Shown piece after piece: positions 1 through 8,436 of a stretch of DNA of 50,248 bases; the first letter of the stretch is position 1; every line of letters begins with the position of its first letter. Source of the stretch: Bacteroidales bacterium (GTDB lineage: Bacteria > Bacteroidota > Bacteroidia > Bacteroidales > UBA932); NCBI GenBank assembly GCA_017471045.1, contig JAFUWZ010000023.1, positions 1 to 50,248 on the forward strand. Reading direction: 5' to 3'. A model generated the notes under the pieces. The model was given only the letters and a program-made list of their open reading frames with translations, was not told where the DNA came from and did not search any database. The position numbers and the translations under genes are program-made.

Positions 1-575
1 ATCGTTCCCAACACCGCGTCCAAGCGCTCCGAAAGCATCTGAGGAGTACCGTCATTGGAAAGGACGGCATCCGCCCGGTCCGCTTCGACCTGTTGGGCAT
101 TCATCCGCTGCCGGGCTTCCGCTTCGGAAAGGCCGTCCCGCGCCATCACACGCTGCAAGCGAACCGCAGCCGGCGCATCCACGAGCAGCACCCGGTCCGC
201 CAATGGAAAGAACAGGGGCTTCTGCAAAAAGATCGCAGACTCCATCACGACGAACGGCGCCGTGGCCGGCTGGCTGTCGCGCCAGCAAACGAAATCTTCA
301 TAGACCCGCGGATGGACCACGCTCTCCAGCGCAGCCAGTCGGGCCGCGTCACCAAAAATCGCGGCAGCGAGATTCTTGCGGTCCAGCAGGCCGTCGCCCC
401 CCCGGACAGGCATACCCAGTTTCTCCTCCAAAGCCGGCACCAGTGCCGGATCCTCATCATACAGACGTTTCGTCCGCGCATCCGCATCATACACGGGAAT
501 CCCGCGTGCGGCCAGGATGGCACAGACCGCAGACTTCCCGCTGCCGATACCGCCCGTGATGACCAGTGTCTTCAT
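1..575 (-). CDS. coaE: Dephospho-CoA kinase, 3' end outside the window
   Basis: Last enzyme of coenzyme A synthesis, phosphorylating dephospho-CoA in the cytoplasm. Translation from the ATG at 575 begins MKTLVITGGIGSGKSAV, a P-loop (GGIGSGKS) typical of CoaE, followed by the family's YDAD-type segment (VYDADARTKRLY), a VHPRV motif and, near the edge, the RQRVMARDGLSEAEARQR-like lid region (here RLQRVMARDGLSEAEARQRM). About 191 codons are visible, so nearly the whole protein (usual length about 200). Its ATG overlaps the TGA of the upstream ybbR-type gene (ATGA), which fixes the start and implies translational coupling in the nusB-yajC-ybbR-coaE run. Family call is firm; only the C-terminus is unseen. 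Confidence 0.93.
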   Translation of the reverse strand, partial: MKTLVITGGIGSGKSAVCAILAARGIPVYDADARTKRLYDEDPALVPALEEKLGMPVRGGDGLLDRKNLAAAIFGDAARLAALESVVHPRVYEDFVCWRDSQPATAPFVVMESAIFLQKPLFFPLADRVLLVDAPAAVRLQRVMARDGLSEAEARQRMNAQQVEADRADAVLSNDGTPQMLSERLDAVLGT

Positions 576-1546
576 CGGCCGACCTCCACGCACTCAAAAA
601 CTTCCGGCTCGACGCTCCAATTGATCACACCGGGCGCCGGGCCATCCGTCCGCGGCACGCATTTTCCGGACACCGAATACAGGAAATCCGTGTAATCGAT
701 ATAAAACTGCATCTCGGAGGTCCGGTCCGATGCCATCGGAAAGACGCAACGGAAAGAAACTTCCGCAGAGGACGGAAAAATCGACAGTTCCTTGCCGGCC
801 GGAGCGTTGCGCACCGAAAGGGTGACATTCTTTTTCAGCTCGACGTAGCGCGTCACATCAATGGTATAGCCGACCTCCGAATCAGACAGACGCACCCCGC
901 GCGGAACGTCCAGGGAGACATTTCCGACCTTGGACGCGCGCAAGTTTCCGGCGGAGATCTTGTGCGTATAGATCCGCTCCACGTTCTCCAGATAAGCCGG
1001 TTCACCATATACAATCACGGAATCCGGCTGCAGGCGGAGACGGTCGCGCAGCATGTACTGCGGGCGGAATGTCAGGTAACTGACCGGAATCACCGGCACC
1101 GTCTTATGGTTCTCCTGCGGGAATCGGAAAGCATAGGCCGGCGAGATGAAGGACTCCAGCCGCACCTCATTGCCGAACAATTCACCGATATGGGCGCCGA
1201 GTGCATTGGCGGACAGGACGAAAACACCCTCCCCTTCCTCGGCCAGCTGGTCCGGATCCACCTGGATGGTCACGGATTTGGAGCGCATGCGCCGACGGCT
1301 CCGAAGCATGTCATAACCGGTCGCACGACAACGCGCCTCGACCGTGACAGGATCGGAGGACTTGGGAAAATAACCGGGCAGGTTGCTCCTGACATATACC
1401 CGTGACTGGAGCGTCGCGGAATAGCTTTGGTTCATATTGTACAGCAGCCAGATACCAAAAGCCAACAAAAAAGACAGGACGAATACCGTCACATCTCTCT
1501 TGTTGACACGCAGTCTCTCCACGAAGGGATCCAGCCACTTCGGCAT
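572..1546 (-). CDS. YbbR/CdaR-like domain membrane protein
   Basis: A 324-residue protein with one N-terminal membrane segment (about residues 19-40, after the basic stretch RLRVNKRD) and a long extracytoplasmic part that looks like repeated YbbR domains: all-beta, with recurring phrases such as PVIPVSY and NVSLDVPRGVRL. In Firmicutes, YbbR (CdaR) proteins regulate the diadenylate cyclase CdaA; no cyclase gene is next to this one, so that role is only family knowledge. Bacteroidetes genomes commonly place such a gene between yajC and coaE, as here. Twelve bases separate it from yajC and its stop overlaps coaE. Domain boundaries were judged by eye. Confidence 0.8.
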   Translation of the reverse strand: MPKWLDPFVERLRVNKRDVTVFVLSFLLAFGIWLLYNMNQSYSATLQSRVYVRSNLPGYFPKSSDPVTVEARCRATGYDMLRSRRRMRSKSVTIQVDPDQLAEEGEGVFVLSANALGAHIGELFGNEVRLESFISPAYAFRFPQENHKTVPVIPVSYLTFRPQYMLRDRLRLQPDSVIVYGEPAYLENVERIYTHKISAGNLRASKVGNVSLDVPRGVRLSDSEVGYTIDVTRYVELKKNVTLSVRNAPAGKELSIFPSSAEVSFRCVFPMASDRTSEMQFYIDYTDFLYSVSGKCVPRTDGPAPGVINWSVEPEVFECVEVGR

Positions 1547-1558
1547 CGCCGGATGGGA

Positions 1559-1897
1559 TTAAGCCTGATTCTGGCCCGGATCCTTGACGATCGAGCTCTT
1601 GTCCACGCGGAGCTTGGTCTCGCCATCGACCTTCAGGACGACATAGCGGTCCTTGACCTCATCCACCGTGCCGTAGATGCCGCCGGCCGTGATGACCTTG
1701 TCTCCTTTCTGAAGGGCGTTACGGAAGGCTTCGAGCTCTTTCTGCTGCTTGCGCTGGGGACGGATCATGAAAAGCCACATGATGGCGAACATCGCAATGA
1801 TCATGATCCAGAAAGCGCCCTGACCACCTGGGGCAGAAGCGTTGGCCGGAGCGGCGGGAGCCGCCTGAAGCAAAAGGGTTGCAATCGTATTCATCAT
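1559..1897 (-). CDS. yajC: Preprotein translocase accessory subunit YajC
   Basis: Small inner-membrane partner of the SecDF-YajC complex. The 112 residues show the family layout: a short Ala/Pro-rich N-terminus, one hydrophobic helix (about residues 29-46, FWIMIIAMFAIMWLFMI), then the signature RPQRKQQKELEAFRNALQKG and the conserved cytoplasmic block GDKVITAGGIYGTVDEVKD. Length is normal. It lies 17 nt after nusB and 12 nt before the ybbR-type gene, all on the minus strand. Two adjacent ATG codons begin the frame (MMN), so the start may be one codon later. Confidence 0.95.
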   Translation of the reverse strand: MMNTIATLLLQAAPAAPANASAPGGQGAFWIMIIAMFAIMWLFMIRPQRKQQKELEAFRNALQKGDKVITAGGIYGTVDEVKDRYVVLKVDGETKLRVDKSSIVKDPGQNQA

Positions 1898-1914
1898 AAA
1901 AAAGGATATTGGTT

Positions 1915-2853
1915 CTACAAAGATAAAGAAAGTTTGTTTTTGATCAGATTGTCCAGCAGTCCGTTGACGAACGAACGGCTCTTGGGCGTGCTGTAAAACT
2001 TAGAGATCTCCACATACTCGTTGACGGAAATCTTGTTGGGAATCTCGGGGAAATGCTCCACCTCGGCCAGGCCGGTGATGACCAGGACCGCATCGATGAC
2101 AAACAAGCGGTCTTTATCCCACTTCGGAACCGAATCGGCGATCATCTGGTAATAACGGTCATAACCGGCGAAGGCACCCCGCAAGAGACGGGAGGCGAAC
2201 TCCTTGTCATTGTCGACGACGGCACCGGTACGCGCGGTGATTTCGCTCTGGTACAGCGGCGGCAGCTCCCAGCGGTGGCCGGCGCCGAGCGACTCCAGGG
2301 TACGGCAGCACCAGGTCAAGGCATAAGCCAGATCATCAATCCAGTAAATCGACATTTCCTCGAGGATCGCCTCCAGATCCGGATCCTCCACGAGTTCCTC
2401 CTCAAAGATACGGACGAACAGGGCGGCATCCTCTTTAAGGGAAGATTGGCCAGACTCCATATAAGCCCGGAAATAATCCTTCCCGCGGATGCGCTCATAC
2501 AACTTACGGAGGAACGCGTCGTTCTGGTCCCAGGAGAATTTCTTCTTGCCGATCAGTTTCTTGAAATCCGGATCCGCATCCAGCAGCGGTGCGATACGGT
2601 TCTCCACGAACTTCATATTCGGGTTCCGCTCCGCTTCCGTCGGATGGAACTTCGAACGGGCCGCCTCGATACGGGAGGATGCCTCCGCGGTCAGCGGCGA
2701 GATCAGGGACAGCATATAGAGATAGAGGTCCCGGACGGCCTGGCAGGAGATCTCGAGCTCCGCTTCCGCCTCCTTGAGGGACATGGCCGGGTTCTCGGCA
2801 TAACTGTATAGCACTTTGAAGACCTTGATTCTGAGGATCCTTCTGTTCAGCAT
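1915..2853 (-). CDS. nusB: Transcription antitermination factor NusB, long Bacteroidetes form
   Basis: RNA-binding component of the ribosomal antitermination complex. The protein starts MLNRRILRIKVFKVLYSY, matching the N-terminal helix of NusB, and ends with the conserved domain containing DRLFVIDAVLVITGLAEVEHFPEIP and KSRSFVNGLLDNL. At 312 residues it is about twice the E. coli length because of a central helical insertion, which is usual for Bacteroidetes homologues. The frame stays open upstream of this ATG to 3132, but that extension runs antisense into the next gene and across a TAnnTTTG promoter at 2875-2882, so the start at 2853 is preferred. First gene of a four-gene run with yajC, ybbR-type and coaE. 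Confidence 0.93.
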   Translation of the reverse strand: MLNRRILRIKVFKVLYSYAENPAMSLKEAEAELEISCQAVRDLYLYMLSLISPLTAEASSRIEAARSKFHPTEAERNPNMKFVENRIAPLLDADPDFKKLIGKKKFSWDQNDAFLRKLYERIRGKDYFRAYMESGQSSLKEDAALFVRIFEEELVEDPDLEAILEEMSIYWIDDLAYALTWCCRTLESLGAGHRWELPPLYQSEITARTGAVVDNDKEFASRLLRGAFAGYDRYYQMIADSVPKWDKDRLFVIDAVLVITGLAEVEHFPEIPNKISVNEYVEISKFYSTPKSRSFVNGLLDNLIKNKLSLSL

Positions 2854-2874
2854 AATTTCAACGAAAATTTTATG

Positions 2875-2912
2875 CAAAGATAATACAGAATCGATAAAAA
2901 ATTCTATTTTTG
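2875..2912. promoter_or_regulatory. Divergent -7 boxes between nusB and the PUR-family gene
   Basis: Minus-strand TATCTTTG occupies 2875-2882 and plus-strand TATTTTTG occupies 2905-2912. Both match the Bacteroidetes -7 consensus TAnnTTTG and sit 20-25 bp upstream of the nusB and PUR-family start codons. Neither has a clear TTTG 19 nt upstream. The boxes are 22 bp apart, so polymerase bound at one probably blocks the other. Confidence 0.6.
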
Positions 2913-2934
2913 TCCTGAAAAGAATCACACGAGT

Positions 2935-3270
2935 ATGTATAGAGATGATTTTGAAAGGGCTGGGGCCCTGGAGCGCGGAGCCTATGATGTCTTCTCCAAA
3001 CCGGTTCGCGCCGGAAAGAGGACTTATTTCTTCGATGTGAAGTCCACCAAAGGAAACAAAGACTTCTACCTGACGATTACCGAAAGCAAACGCCGGCAGG
3101 AGCGGGATGGCAGTTTCACCTATGACAAGCATAAGATCTTCCTCTACAAGGAGGATTTCGAGAAGTTCCGCGAAGGCCTTGACGAGGTGATCGAATACAT
3201 CAAGAACAACTGCTTCGACGGAGAAATCCCGCAGCGGGATTACAACGAAGTCGAGTTCGAAGATTTATAA
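2935..3270 (+). CDS. PUR-family (DUF3276) nucleic-acid-binding protein
   Basis: A 111-residue protein of the Bacteroidetes DUF3276 group, related to the PUR-alpha single-stranded DNA/RNA-binding fold. Visible features are the basic beta-rich core RAGKRTYFFDVKSTKG, then KDFYLTITESKRR and the helix FEKFREGLDEVIEYIKNNC, with an acidic C-terminus. Likely an abundant cytoplasmic nucleic-acid-binding protein; its cellular target is unknown. It is monocistronic: a TAnnTTTG box precedes it and a strong intrinsic terminator begins five bases after its stop codon. Confidence 0.85.
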   Translation: MYRDDFERAGALERGAYDVFSKPVRAGKRTYFFDVKSTKGNKDFYLTITESKRRQERDGSFTYDKHKIFLYKEDFEKFREGLDEVIEYIKNNCFDGEIPQRDYNEVEFEDL

Positions 3271-3274
3271 TGTC

Positions 3275-3297
3275 AACGGGTCTGCAGACCCGTTTTT
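3275..3297 (+). terminator. Intrinsic terminator after the PUR-family gene
   Basis: AACGGGTCTGCAGACCCGTT (3275-3294) is a perfect inverted repeat; with a four-base loop it gives an eight-pair GC-rich stem, running straight into a run of five T (3293-3297). It separates the PUR gene from pnp 15 nt further on. Confidence 0.85.
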
Positions 3298-3312
3298 CAT
3301 ATCCGGAAAAAC

Positions 3313-4140
3313 ATGGACGACAGAATGAAAACCATCGGCGCCGCCGCCGACTATATCCTCCGGCTGACGGGCCCGTCCCAGCCGCTCGTAGGCATTATTC
3401 TGGGCAGCGGCCTGGGCAAGTTGGCCGACAGCATCAAGGACGCGCAGATCATCCCCTACCGGGACATTCCCGGATTCCCCCTGTCCACGGCCACTGGCCA
3501 CAAAGGCAATTTCATTTACGGATGGCTCGGCGACAAGCCCGTCGTAGCGATGCAGGGCCGGTTCCACGGCTACGAGGGCTATCCCATGAGCCTGGTGACT
3601 ATGCCCGTGCGCGTCATGAAACGGTTGGGCGTCGAGTATCTGTTCGTCAGCAATGCCGCCGGAGGAGCCAATCCCGACTACAAGACCGGCGACCTGATGA
3701 TCATCCGGGACCACATCAGCATGCATCCCAACCCGCTCATCGGACCGAATCTCGATGAGATGGGACCCCGCTTCCCCGACATGACCTGCGCCTATGACCC
3801 GGAACTGATCGCCCAGGCGGAGCAGATCGCGGCCCGTCTCGGGATTCCGGTCCGCAAGGGCATCTATTTCAGCTCGACCGGGCCGACCTACGAGACGCCG
3901 GCCGAAGTCCGTTTCTACCGGATGATCGGCGCTGACGCACTGGGAATGTCCACCACGCCGGAAGTCATCGTGGCGCGGCACTGCGGATTGAGAGTATTCG
4001 GCGTATCCGTCATTACGAACCAGGCCAATACCGAGAATATCGAGCGGAACCTCAATGACGGTGAGGATGTCGTCCGGGCCGCCGATGCAGCAGCCGACAA
4101 GATGACCCGGCTATTCGGCGAATTGATCGCTTCCCTCTAG
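3313..4140 (+). CDS. Purine nucleoside phosphorylase (trimeric type)
   Basis: Cytoplasmic purine-salvage enzyme that splits inosine or guanosine with phosphate into base and ribose-1-phosphate. The 275-residue sequence carries the class motifs in order: IILGSGLGKLAD (phosphate loop), GRFHGYEGY, VSNAAGG, GPTYETPAE, then GMSTTPEVIVARH and the late VITNQAN with the base-binding Asn. Length fits the trimeric PNP family. ATG at 3313 gives MDDRMKT; ATG at 3325 is an alternative. No near-consensus promoter is obvious between the upstream terminator and the start. Its last 30 bases overlap the 3' end of the convergent deformylase gene. Confidence 0.95.
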   Translation: MDDRMKTIGAAADYILRLTGPSQPLVGIILGSGLGKLADSIKDAQIIPYRDIPGFPLSTATGHKGNFIYGWLGDKPVVAMQGRFHGYEGYPMSLVTMPVRVMKRLGVEYLFVSNAAGGANPDYKTGDLMIIRDHISMHPNPLIGPNLDEMGPRFPDMTCAYDPELIAQAEQIAARLGIPVRKGIYFSSTGPTYETPAEVRFYRMIGADALGMSTTPEVIVARHCGLRVFGVSVITNQANTENIERNLNDGEDVVRAADAAADKMTRLFGELIASL

Positions 4141-4734
4141 CTTGTCCGTATAGAGCACCCCGTCCAGGTGGTCGCACTCATGCTGGAAAATCACGGCCGT
4201 GAAGCCGTGGATGGACTCCGTCGTATCCTTCAGGCTGCGCGGAGAGGTATAGGCGACGTCCACATGGCGCCAGCGCATCACGTTGCCCCGGCGTCCAGGG
4301 ACGGACAGGCACCCTTCGGCACCCAGCTCCGGCTCGCCATGTACGGCCGTGATCCGGACATTGGGATAGACCTCGAAGGGCTCGCCCGGCTTGTCGAAAC
4401 GCTGTACGGCAATCACACGCCGGTTCAGGCCGACCTGGGGCGCGGCGATGCCGACGCCATCCTGCTCGGGCGAAGTGACGGTCGCAAGCATCTTGCGGGC
4501 CAGGGCGGCATAGGTCGCGGAAGCGATATCCCGGGCCGACAGATCTACCGACCGGGCACGCAGAACGGCCAGGTCGAGCGAATCCTCGACAGTCAGCACA
4601 CGCATCGTCTCACCCTGGGAAAGGATCAGCTGACGTTCCTCTTCCGACAGCGGATCGACGGACGGCTGCCTGCAGGACACGACGGAGACAAGGGCACAAA
4701 GCGGCAACAAGGCCGCCAGTTGATGGAAACTCAT
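4111..4734 (-). CDS. Peptide deformylase with a lipoprotein signal peptide
   Basis: The three metallo-deformylase motifs are intact: GVGIAAPQ (93-100), EGCLS with the metal Cys142 (140-144) and HECDH (185-189). Unlike housekeeping Def, the protein begins with a 20-residue hydrophobic signal ending VVSC, a lipobox with Cys21, so as written it would be exported and lipid-anchored. I recall similar signal-bearing deformylases in other Bacteroidales, but could not check. An internal ATG (Met44, 4605) just before the folded domain would make an ordinary cytoplasmic enzyme. Its start overlaps the dsbD stop (ATGA), so it is coupled to a thiol-disulfide exporter. The tail overlaps pnp by 30 bp. Catalytic class is certain; location and substrate are inference. 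Confidence 0.88.
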   Translation of the reverse strand: MSFHQLAALLPLCALVSVVSCRQPSVDPLSEEERQLILSQGETMRVLTVEDSLDLAVLRARSVDLSARDIASATYAALARKMLATVTSPEQDGVGIAAPQVGLNRRVIAVQRFDKPGEPFEVYPNVRITAVHGEPELGAEGCLSVPGRRGNVMRWRHVDVAYTSPRSLKDTTESIHGFTAVIFQHECDHLDGVLYTDKLEGSDQFAE

Positions 4735-6620
4735 TGCAAACCGGATTGAAGGAATTCGACAAAGCCGGGAACTGACAGATCATATCCCCGGACCGGAGCC
4801 AGCAATTCGCCTTCCGGCGAAAGCAGGGCGTAATTGGGCTGGGCGTTGACGCCGAATCGCGTGGCGGCGATGTGCGAGTTGACCCGGCCCACATCTTTGA
4901 GCACTTTCCCGGCCCCGGTCGTAACCCAGCGCGAGGACGGCAGTTTGGTCTTGTCATCCATATACAAGACGGCGATCACATAGTCCTCCGCGAGGATCTT
5001 GCGGACCTGCGGGTCGCTCCAGACGCGCGCTTCCATCTCCCGGCAGTTGACGCAACCATGGCCCGTAATATCCACGAAAACAGGCTTCCCCTGCGTCTTG
5101 GCGGCGTCCAGGGCCGCCTCGATCGTGTTATAGCCGGACAGGCCGTGCGGCAAGGGGAGCAAGATCGCATCCGCCTCTGCCGATGGAGCGGCCTCTTCCG
5201 CGGCCGGTCCCTGATAACGGGTCATGACGAAATCCTGGGTCTCGATCGGCGGCAGATAGCCCGACAGGGCCTTCAGGGGGGCGCCCCACATCCCGGGGAT
5301 CAAATACACCACGAACGCAAAGACCGCGATGGAGAGCGTCAGGCGTCCGACTGAAAGATATTCCAGGGGCGAATCATGCTTGAAACGGATCTTCCCGATC
5401 AGATACAAGCCCAGCGAGGAGAAAACGGCGATCCAGATGGCCAGATACACCTCGCGGTCAAGCAGGTGCCAGTGATAGGTCTGGTCGGCGACGCTGAGGA
5501 ACTTGAAGCCGAGCGCAACTTCGATGAACCCCAGGACGACCTTCACACTGTTGAGCCAGCCGCCCGACTTGGGCAAATTCTTCAACAGGGACGGGAACAG
5601 GGCCAGGAGGGTGAACGGGAGGGCAAACGCAACACTGAAGGCAAGCATCGTCACCATCGGCGCCCAGAACTCCCCGCTGGTGGACTTGATCAGCACCGTA
5701 CCGACAATCGGGCCCGTGCAGGAGAACGAGACCAGCACGAGCGTCAACGCCAGGAAGAAGATGCCCGCAAGGCCCTTCTTGCCGGAGTTCCGGTCGGATT
5801 TGTTGACCCAGGAGGAGGGAAGGGTGATTTCAAAGGCCCCGAAGAAAGAGGCTGCAAACACCATGAACACGATGAAGAACAGGATGTTCGGGAGCCAGTG
5901 CGTCGCCAGCCAGTTGAAGATGTCGGCCGTCACTGCAGGCCCGCCCAGAAGCCAGGTCAGGCCGATGATCACGCTGATCGGGACCGTATAGAGCAGGACG
6001 ATGCACAGACCGTAAAAGAACGCCTTGAAACGGCCCTGCGCCGGGGATTCGGAGCCTTTCATGAAGAAACTGACCGTCATCGGCACCATCGGGAAGACGC
6101 AAGGGGTCAACAGCATCGCAAAGCCCCAGAGGATGGCCTCCAGGATCAGGGACCAGAGCGAGCTGTTCCCGGCCGCGGATCCGGCCGGAGTCCCGCTCAG
6201 GACCGGTGCGGCATGGACGGTCTCAACGAATTCCCAGTCCTCCGGAGTGCGACAGGCGTCTCCGCTGCAGGAACTCCACCCGAGCGTTCCGGAAATCGAA
6301 GAAACCGCTTCGGAAGCCATGAACGGCTGAATGATCACATAGGTGCCGCGGACCACCTTGGTCCCCTTGTAGTCTGACGCCTCGTAAGACTCCGAAGGGG
6401 GACCGAGCAGTTCAAGACCCTCTACCGAATTGATCTCCAAGGTAGTAGCAGACCATTCGTCATCCATCGGATGCGTATAATACTCTTTCCCGACGTCTCC
6501 GCGCAAGACCAGTTCGTACCGCCTGTTCCCGAGATCCCGGACCTCGGAATTCCAGATGACAGACGGTCCTTCGGCGAAGTTCAAAGCCATCGCCAGGATC
6601 AGGAACAAATGCTTGATCAT
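4731..6620 (-). CDS. dsbD: Thiol:disulfide interchange protein, DsbD type
   Basis: Carries reducing power from cytoplasmic thioredoxin across the inner membrane. Three parts are visible in 629 residues: an N-terminal periplasmic domain after a signal peptide, containing the pair SSCSGDAC; a multi-helix core with the two redox cysteines in TPCVFPMVP and FSCTGPIVG; and a C-terminal thioredoxin-like domain with CVNC (523-526) followed by REMEARVWSDP. All six expected cysteines are present. It starts 17 nt after rny and ends overlapping the deformylase start, so rny-dsbD-deformylase may be one transcript. Highly confident family call. Confidence 0.93.
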   Translation of the reverse strand: MIKHLFLILAMALNFAEGPSVIWNSEVRDLGNRRYELVLRGDVGKEYYTHPMDDEWSATTLEINSVEGLELLGPPSESYEASDYKGTKVVRGTYVIIQPFMASEAVSSISGTLGWSSCSGDACRTPEDWEFVETVHAAPVLSGTPAGSAAGNSSLWSLILEAILWGFAMLLTPCVFPMVPMTVSFFMKGSESPAQGRFKAFFYGLCIVLLYTVPISVIIGLTWLLGGPAVTADIFNWLATHWLPNILFFIVFMVFAASFFGAFEITLPSSWVNKSDRNSGKKGLAGIFFLALTLVLVSFSCTGPIVGTVLIKSTSGEFWAPMVTMLAFSVAFALPFTLLALFPSLLKNLPKSGGWLNSVKVVLGFIEVALGFKFLSVADQTYHWHLLDREVYLAIWIAVFSSLGLYLIGKIRFKHDSPLEYLSVGRLTLSIAVFAFVVYLIPGMWGAPLKALSGYLPPIETQDFVMTRYQGPAAEEAAPSAEADAILLPLPHGLSGYNTIEAALDAAKTQGKPVFVDITGHGCVNCREMEARVWSDPQVRKILAEDYVIAVLYMDDKTKLPSSRWVTTGAGKVLKDVGRVNSHIAATRFGVNAQPNYALLSPEGELLAPVRGYDLSVPGFVEFLQSGLQ

Positions 6621-6637
6621 GTTCAGTTATTCAGTCG

Positions 6638-8176
6638 TTATTTCGCAAAGGCCACGGAGCGGGTCTCACGGATGACCGTGATCTTGACCTGTCCGGGGTA
6701 GGTCATCTCTTCCTGGATCTTCTGGGCGATCTCCGTGGAAAGGGTCGCAGCCTGCTCGTCCGTCACTTCTTCCGCACCGACGATCACCCGCAGCTCGCGG
6801 CCGGCCTGGATGGCGTATGCCTTTGTCACGCCGGCATAGGCGGAAGCCAGATTTTCCATGTCCTTGAGCCGCTTGATATAGGACTCGATCACCTCGCGAC
6901 GGGCGCCGGGACGAGCGCCGGAAATGGCATCGCCGACCAGCACGAGCGGGGAAATGATGGAAGTCATCTCCATCTCATCGTGGTGGGAGCCGATCGCGTT
7001 GACGATCTCCGGCCGCTCCTTATACTGCTCTGCCAGCTTGGCGCCGAGCAGGGCGTGCGGCAGTTCGGGATCATCCTCGGACACCTTCCCGATATCGTGC
7101 AGAAGGCCGGCCCGCTTGGCAAGTTTGGGATTCAGGCCCAGCTCGGAGGCCATGATGGCGCAGATGTTGGCCACCTCGCGCGAGTGCTGCAACAGGTTCT
7201 GGCCATAGGAGGAACGGTATTTCATCCGACCGATCAGCTTGACCAGCTCAATGTTCATCCCGTGGATGCCCAGGTCGATGCAGGTCCGCTTGCCGGTCTC
7301 GAGGATTTCGTCATCCAACTGCTTGCGGACCTTGGCAACCACTTCCTCGATACGGGCGGGATGGATGCGGCCGTCCACCACCAGCTGATGCAAAGCCAGG
7401 CGCGCCACCTCCCGGCGGACCGGATCGAACGCGGAAAGGAGGATCGCATCGGGCGTATCGTCCACGACGATTTCGACGCCGGTCGCAGCCTCGAGGGCGC
7501 GGATGTTGCGGCCCTCGCGGCCGATGATGCGGCCCTTGATTTCATCGTTGTCAATGGGGAACGTCGTCACCGCATTCTCGATGACCGTCTCCGTCGCCGT
7601 ACGCTGGATCGTGTTGATCACGATGCGCTTAGCCTCCTTGGCCGCATTGAGCCGGGCCTCGTCCATCGTGTCGTTGATATAAGCCTGGGCCGCCGTACGG
7701 GCCTCCGCCTTCATGTTCTCGACCAGCATGGACTTGGCCTCTTCCGAGGTCATGCCGGCGACCGTTTCCAGTTGCTTGTTGACCTGAGCGGTCAGCTTGT
7801 TCAGGTCATCCGTCTTGCGCTCGTAGCTCTCACGCTGGGCATTGAGGGAACGCTTGGCGTTCTCGGCGTCATTCAGGCGGCGGGAAAGCTCCGCATTCTG
7901 CTGGTTGATGTTGCTTTCCTTCTGGGCGATACGGTTCTCCGCTTCCCGGAGCTGGGCGTTCTTATTGTTGACGAACTGCTCGTGCTCGCTCTTAAGCTGG
8001 AGAAATTTCTCCTTGGCCTGGAAGATCTTCTCTTTCTTGATGGCCTCTCCTTCCCGCTCCGCTTCGACCAGGATCTGCTCCTTCTTGCCCTTGAGGCGGC
8101 TCTTGTGGATGAGTATATAGAGGGCGAGGGCCAATACGGCACCGGCGACCAATCCGATAAGTAAACCAAGTAACAT
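6638..8176 (-). CDS. rny: Ribonuclease Y
   Basis: Membrane-anchored endoribonuclease that starts bulk mRNA decay. The 512 residues follow the family plan: one N-terminal membrane helix (residues 3-23), a long charged coiled coil to roughly residue 190 ([20 protein letters not shown]), a KH domain with [15 protein letters not shown], and an HD domain with [24 protein letters not shown] and SHHDE. The ending [16 protein letters not shown] is characteristic. A terminator lies immediately upstream, so it needs its own promoter; no TAnnTTTG match was seen in the 30 bases between terminator and ATG. Confidence 0.97.
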   Translation of the reverse strand: MLLGLLIGLVAGAVLALALYILIHKSRLKGKKEQILVEAEREGEAIKKEKIFQAKEKFLQLKSEHEQFVNNKNAQLREAENRIAQKESNINQQNAELSRRLNDAENAKRSLNAQRESYERKTDDLNKLTAQVNKQLETVAGMTSEEAKSMLVENMKAEARTAAQAYINDTMDEARLNAAKEAKRIVINTIQRTATETVIENAVTTFPIDNDEIKGRIIGREGRNIRALEAATGVEIVVDDTPDAILLSAFDPVRREVARLALHQLVVDGRIHPARIEEVVAKVRKQLDDEILETGKRTCIDLGIHGMNIELVKLIGRMKYRSSYGQNLLQHSREVANICAIMASELGLNPKLAKRAGLLHDIGKVSEDDPELPHALLGAKLAEQYKERPEIVNAIGSHHDEMEMTSIISPLVLVGDAISGARPGARREVIESYIKRLKDMENLASAYAGVTKAYAIQAGRELRVIVGAEEVTDEQAATLSTEIAQKIQEEMTYPGQVKITVIRETRSVAFAK

Positions 8177-8206
8177 AATGTATTTTTATTTAGTGTTTCT
8201 ACTTTC

Positions 8207-8244
8207 AAAAAAAGCAACTGCCTCCCCCAAAGGGAAGCAGCTGC
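8207..8244 (-). terminator. Intrinsic terminator downstream of zapA/6S RNA
   Basis: Read on the minus strand, GCAGCTGC-TTCCC pairs with GGGAG-GCAGTTGC (13 pairs, two G-U) around the loop TTTGG, followed by seven T. The wobble pairs become mismatches on the plus strand, so the element is directional and ends minus-strand transcripts before rny. Confidence 0.85.
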
Positions 8245-8258
8245 AGTCATTTATAAAA

Positions 8259-8436
8259 AGCCGTTAGTCGGGTTGTCAGAAAAATCGTGACGACACGGTT
8301 TGGGCTCCGCCTGCGTATCAGAAATCCACCGTCCCGCCGAAGCGGAATCCCCGAAGGTGACATTGGTCCGTCATCAACGCCGCGAGGTACCCGGTTCCCT
8401 TATGGGTGTTGTTTTCAGCAAAAGGAACTAACGGCT
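8259..8436 (-). ncRNA. ssrS: Probable 6S RNA
   Basis: A 178-nt candidate between zapA and rny. 6S RNA is a rod-shaped mimic of an open promoter that sequesters RNA polymerase holoenzyme. On the minus strand the ends AGCCGTTAG (8436-8428) and CTAACGGCT (8267-8259) are perfectly complementary, the centre has a UUCG hairpin (CCGC-TTCG-GCGG), and the flanks pair imperfectly, consistent with a long rod and an internal bubble. Length matches known 6S RNAs, and linkage to zapA is a known 6S context in other phyla. A short T run and a strong terminator follow. The zapA stop codon lies in the first bases, so it may be processed from that mRNA or have a promoter inside zapA. Not verified by covariance search. 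Confidence 0.7.

Noticed and set aside
2854-3132. N-terminal extension of nusB to 3132
   Set aside because: It would cross the divergent promoter and run antisense through the PUR-family gene; the NusB fold begins at the Met at 2853.
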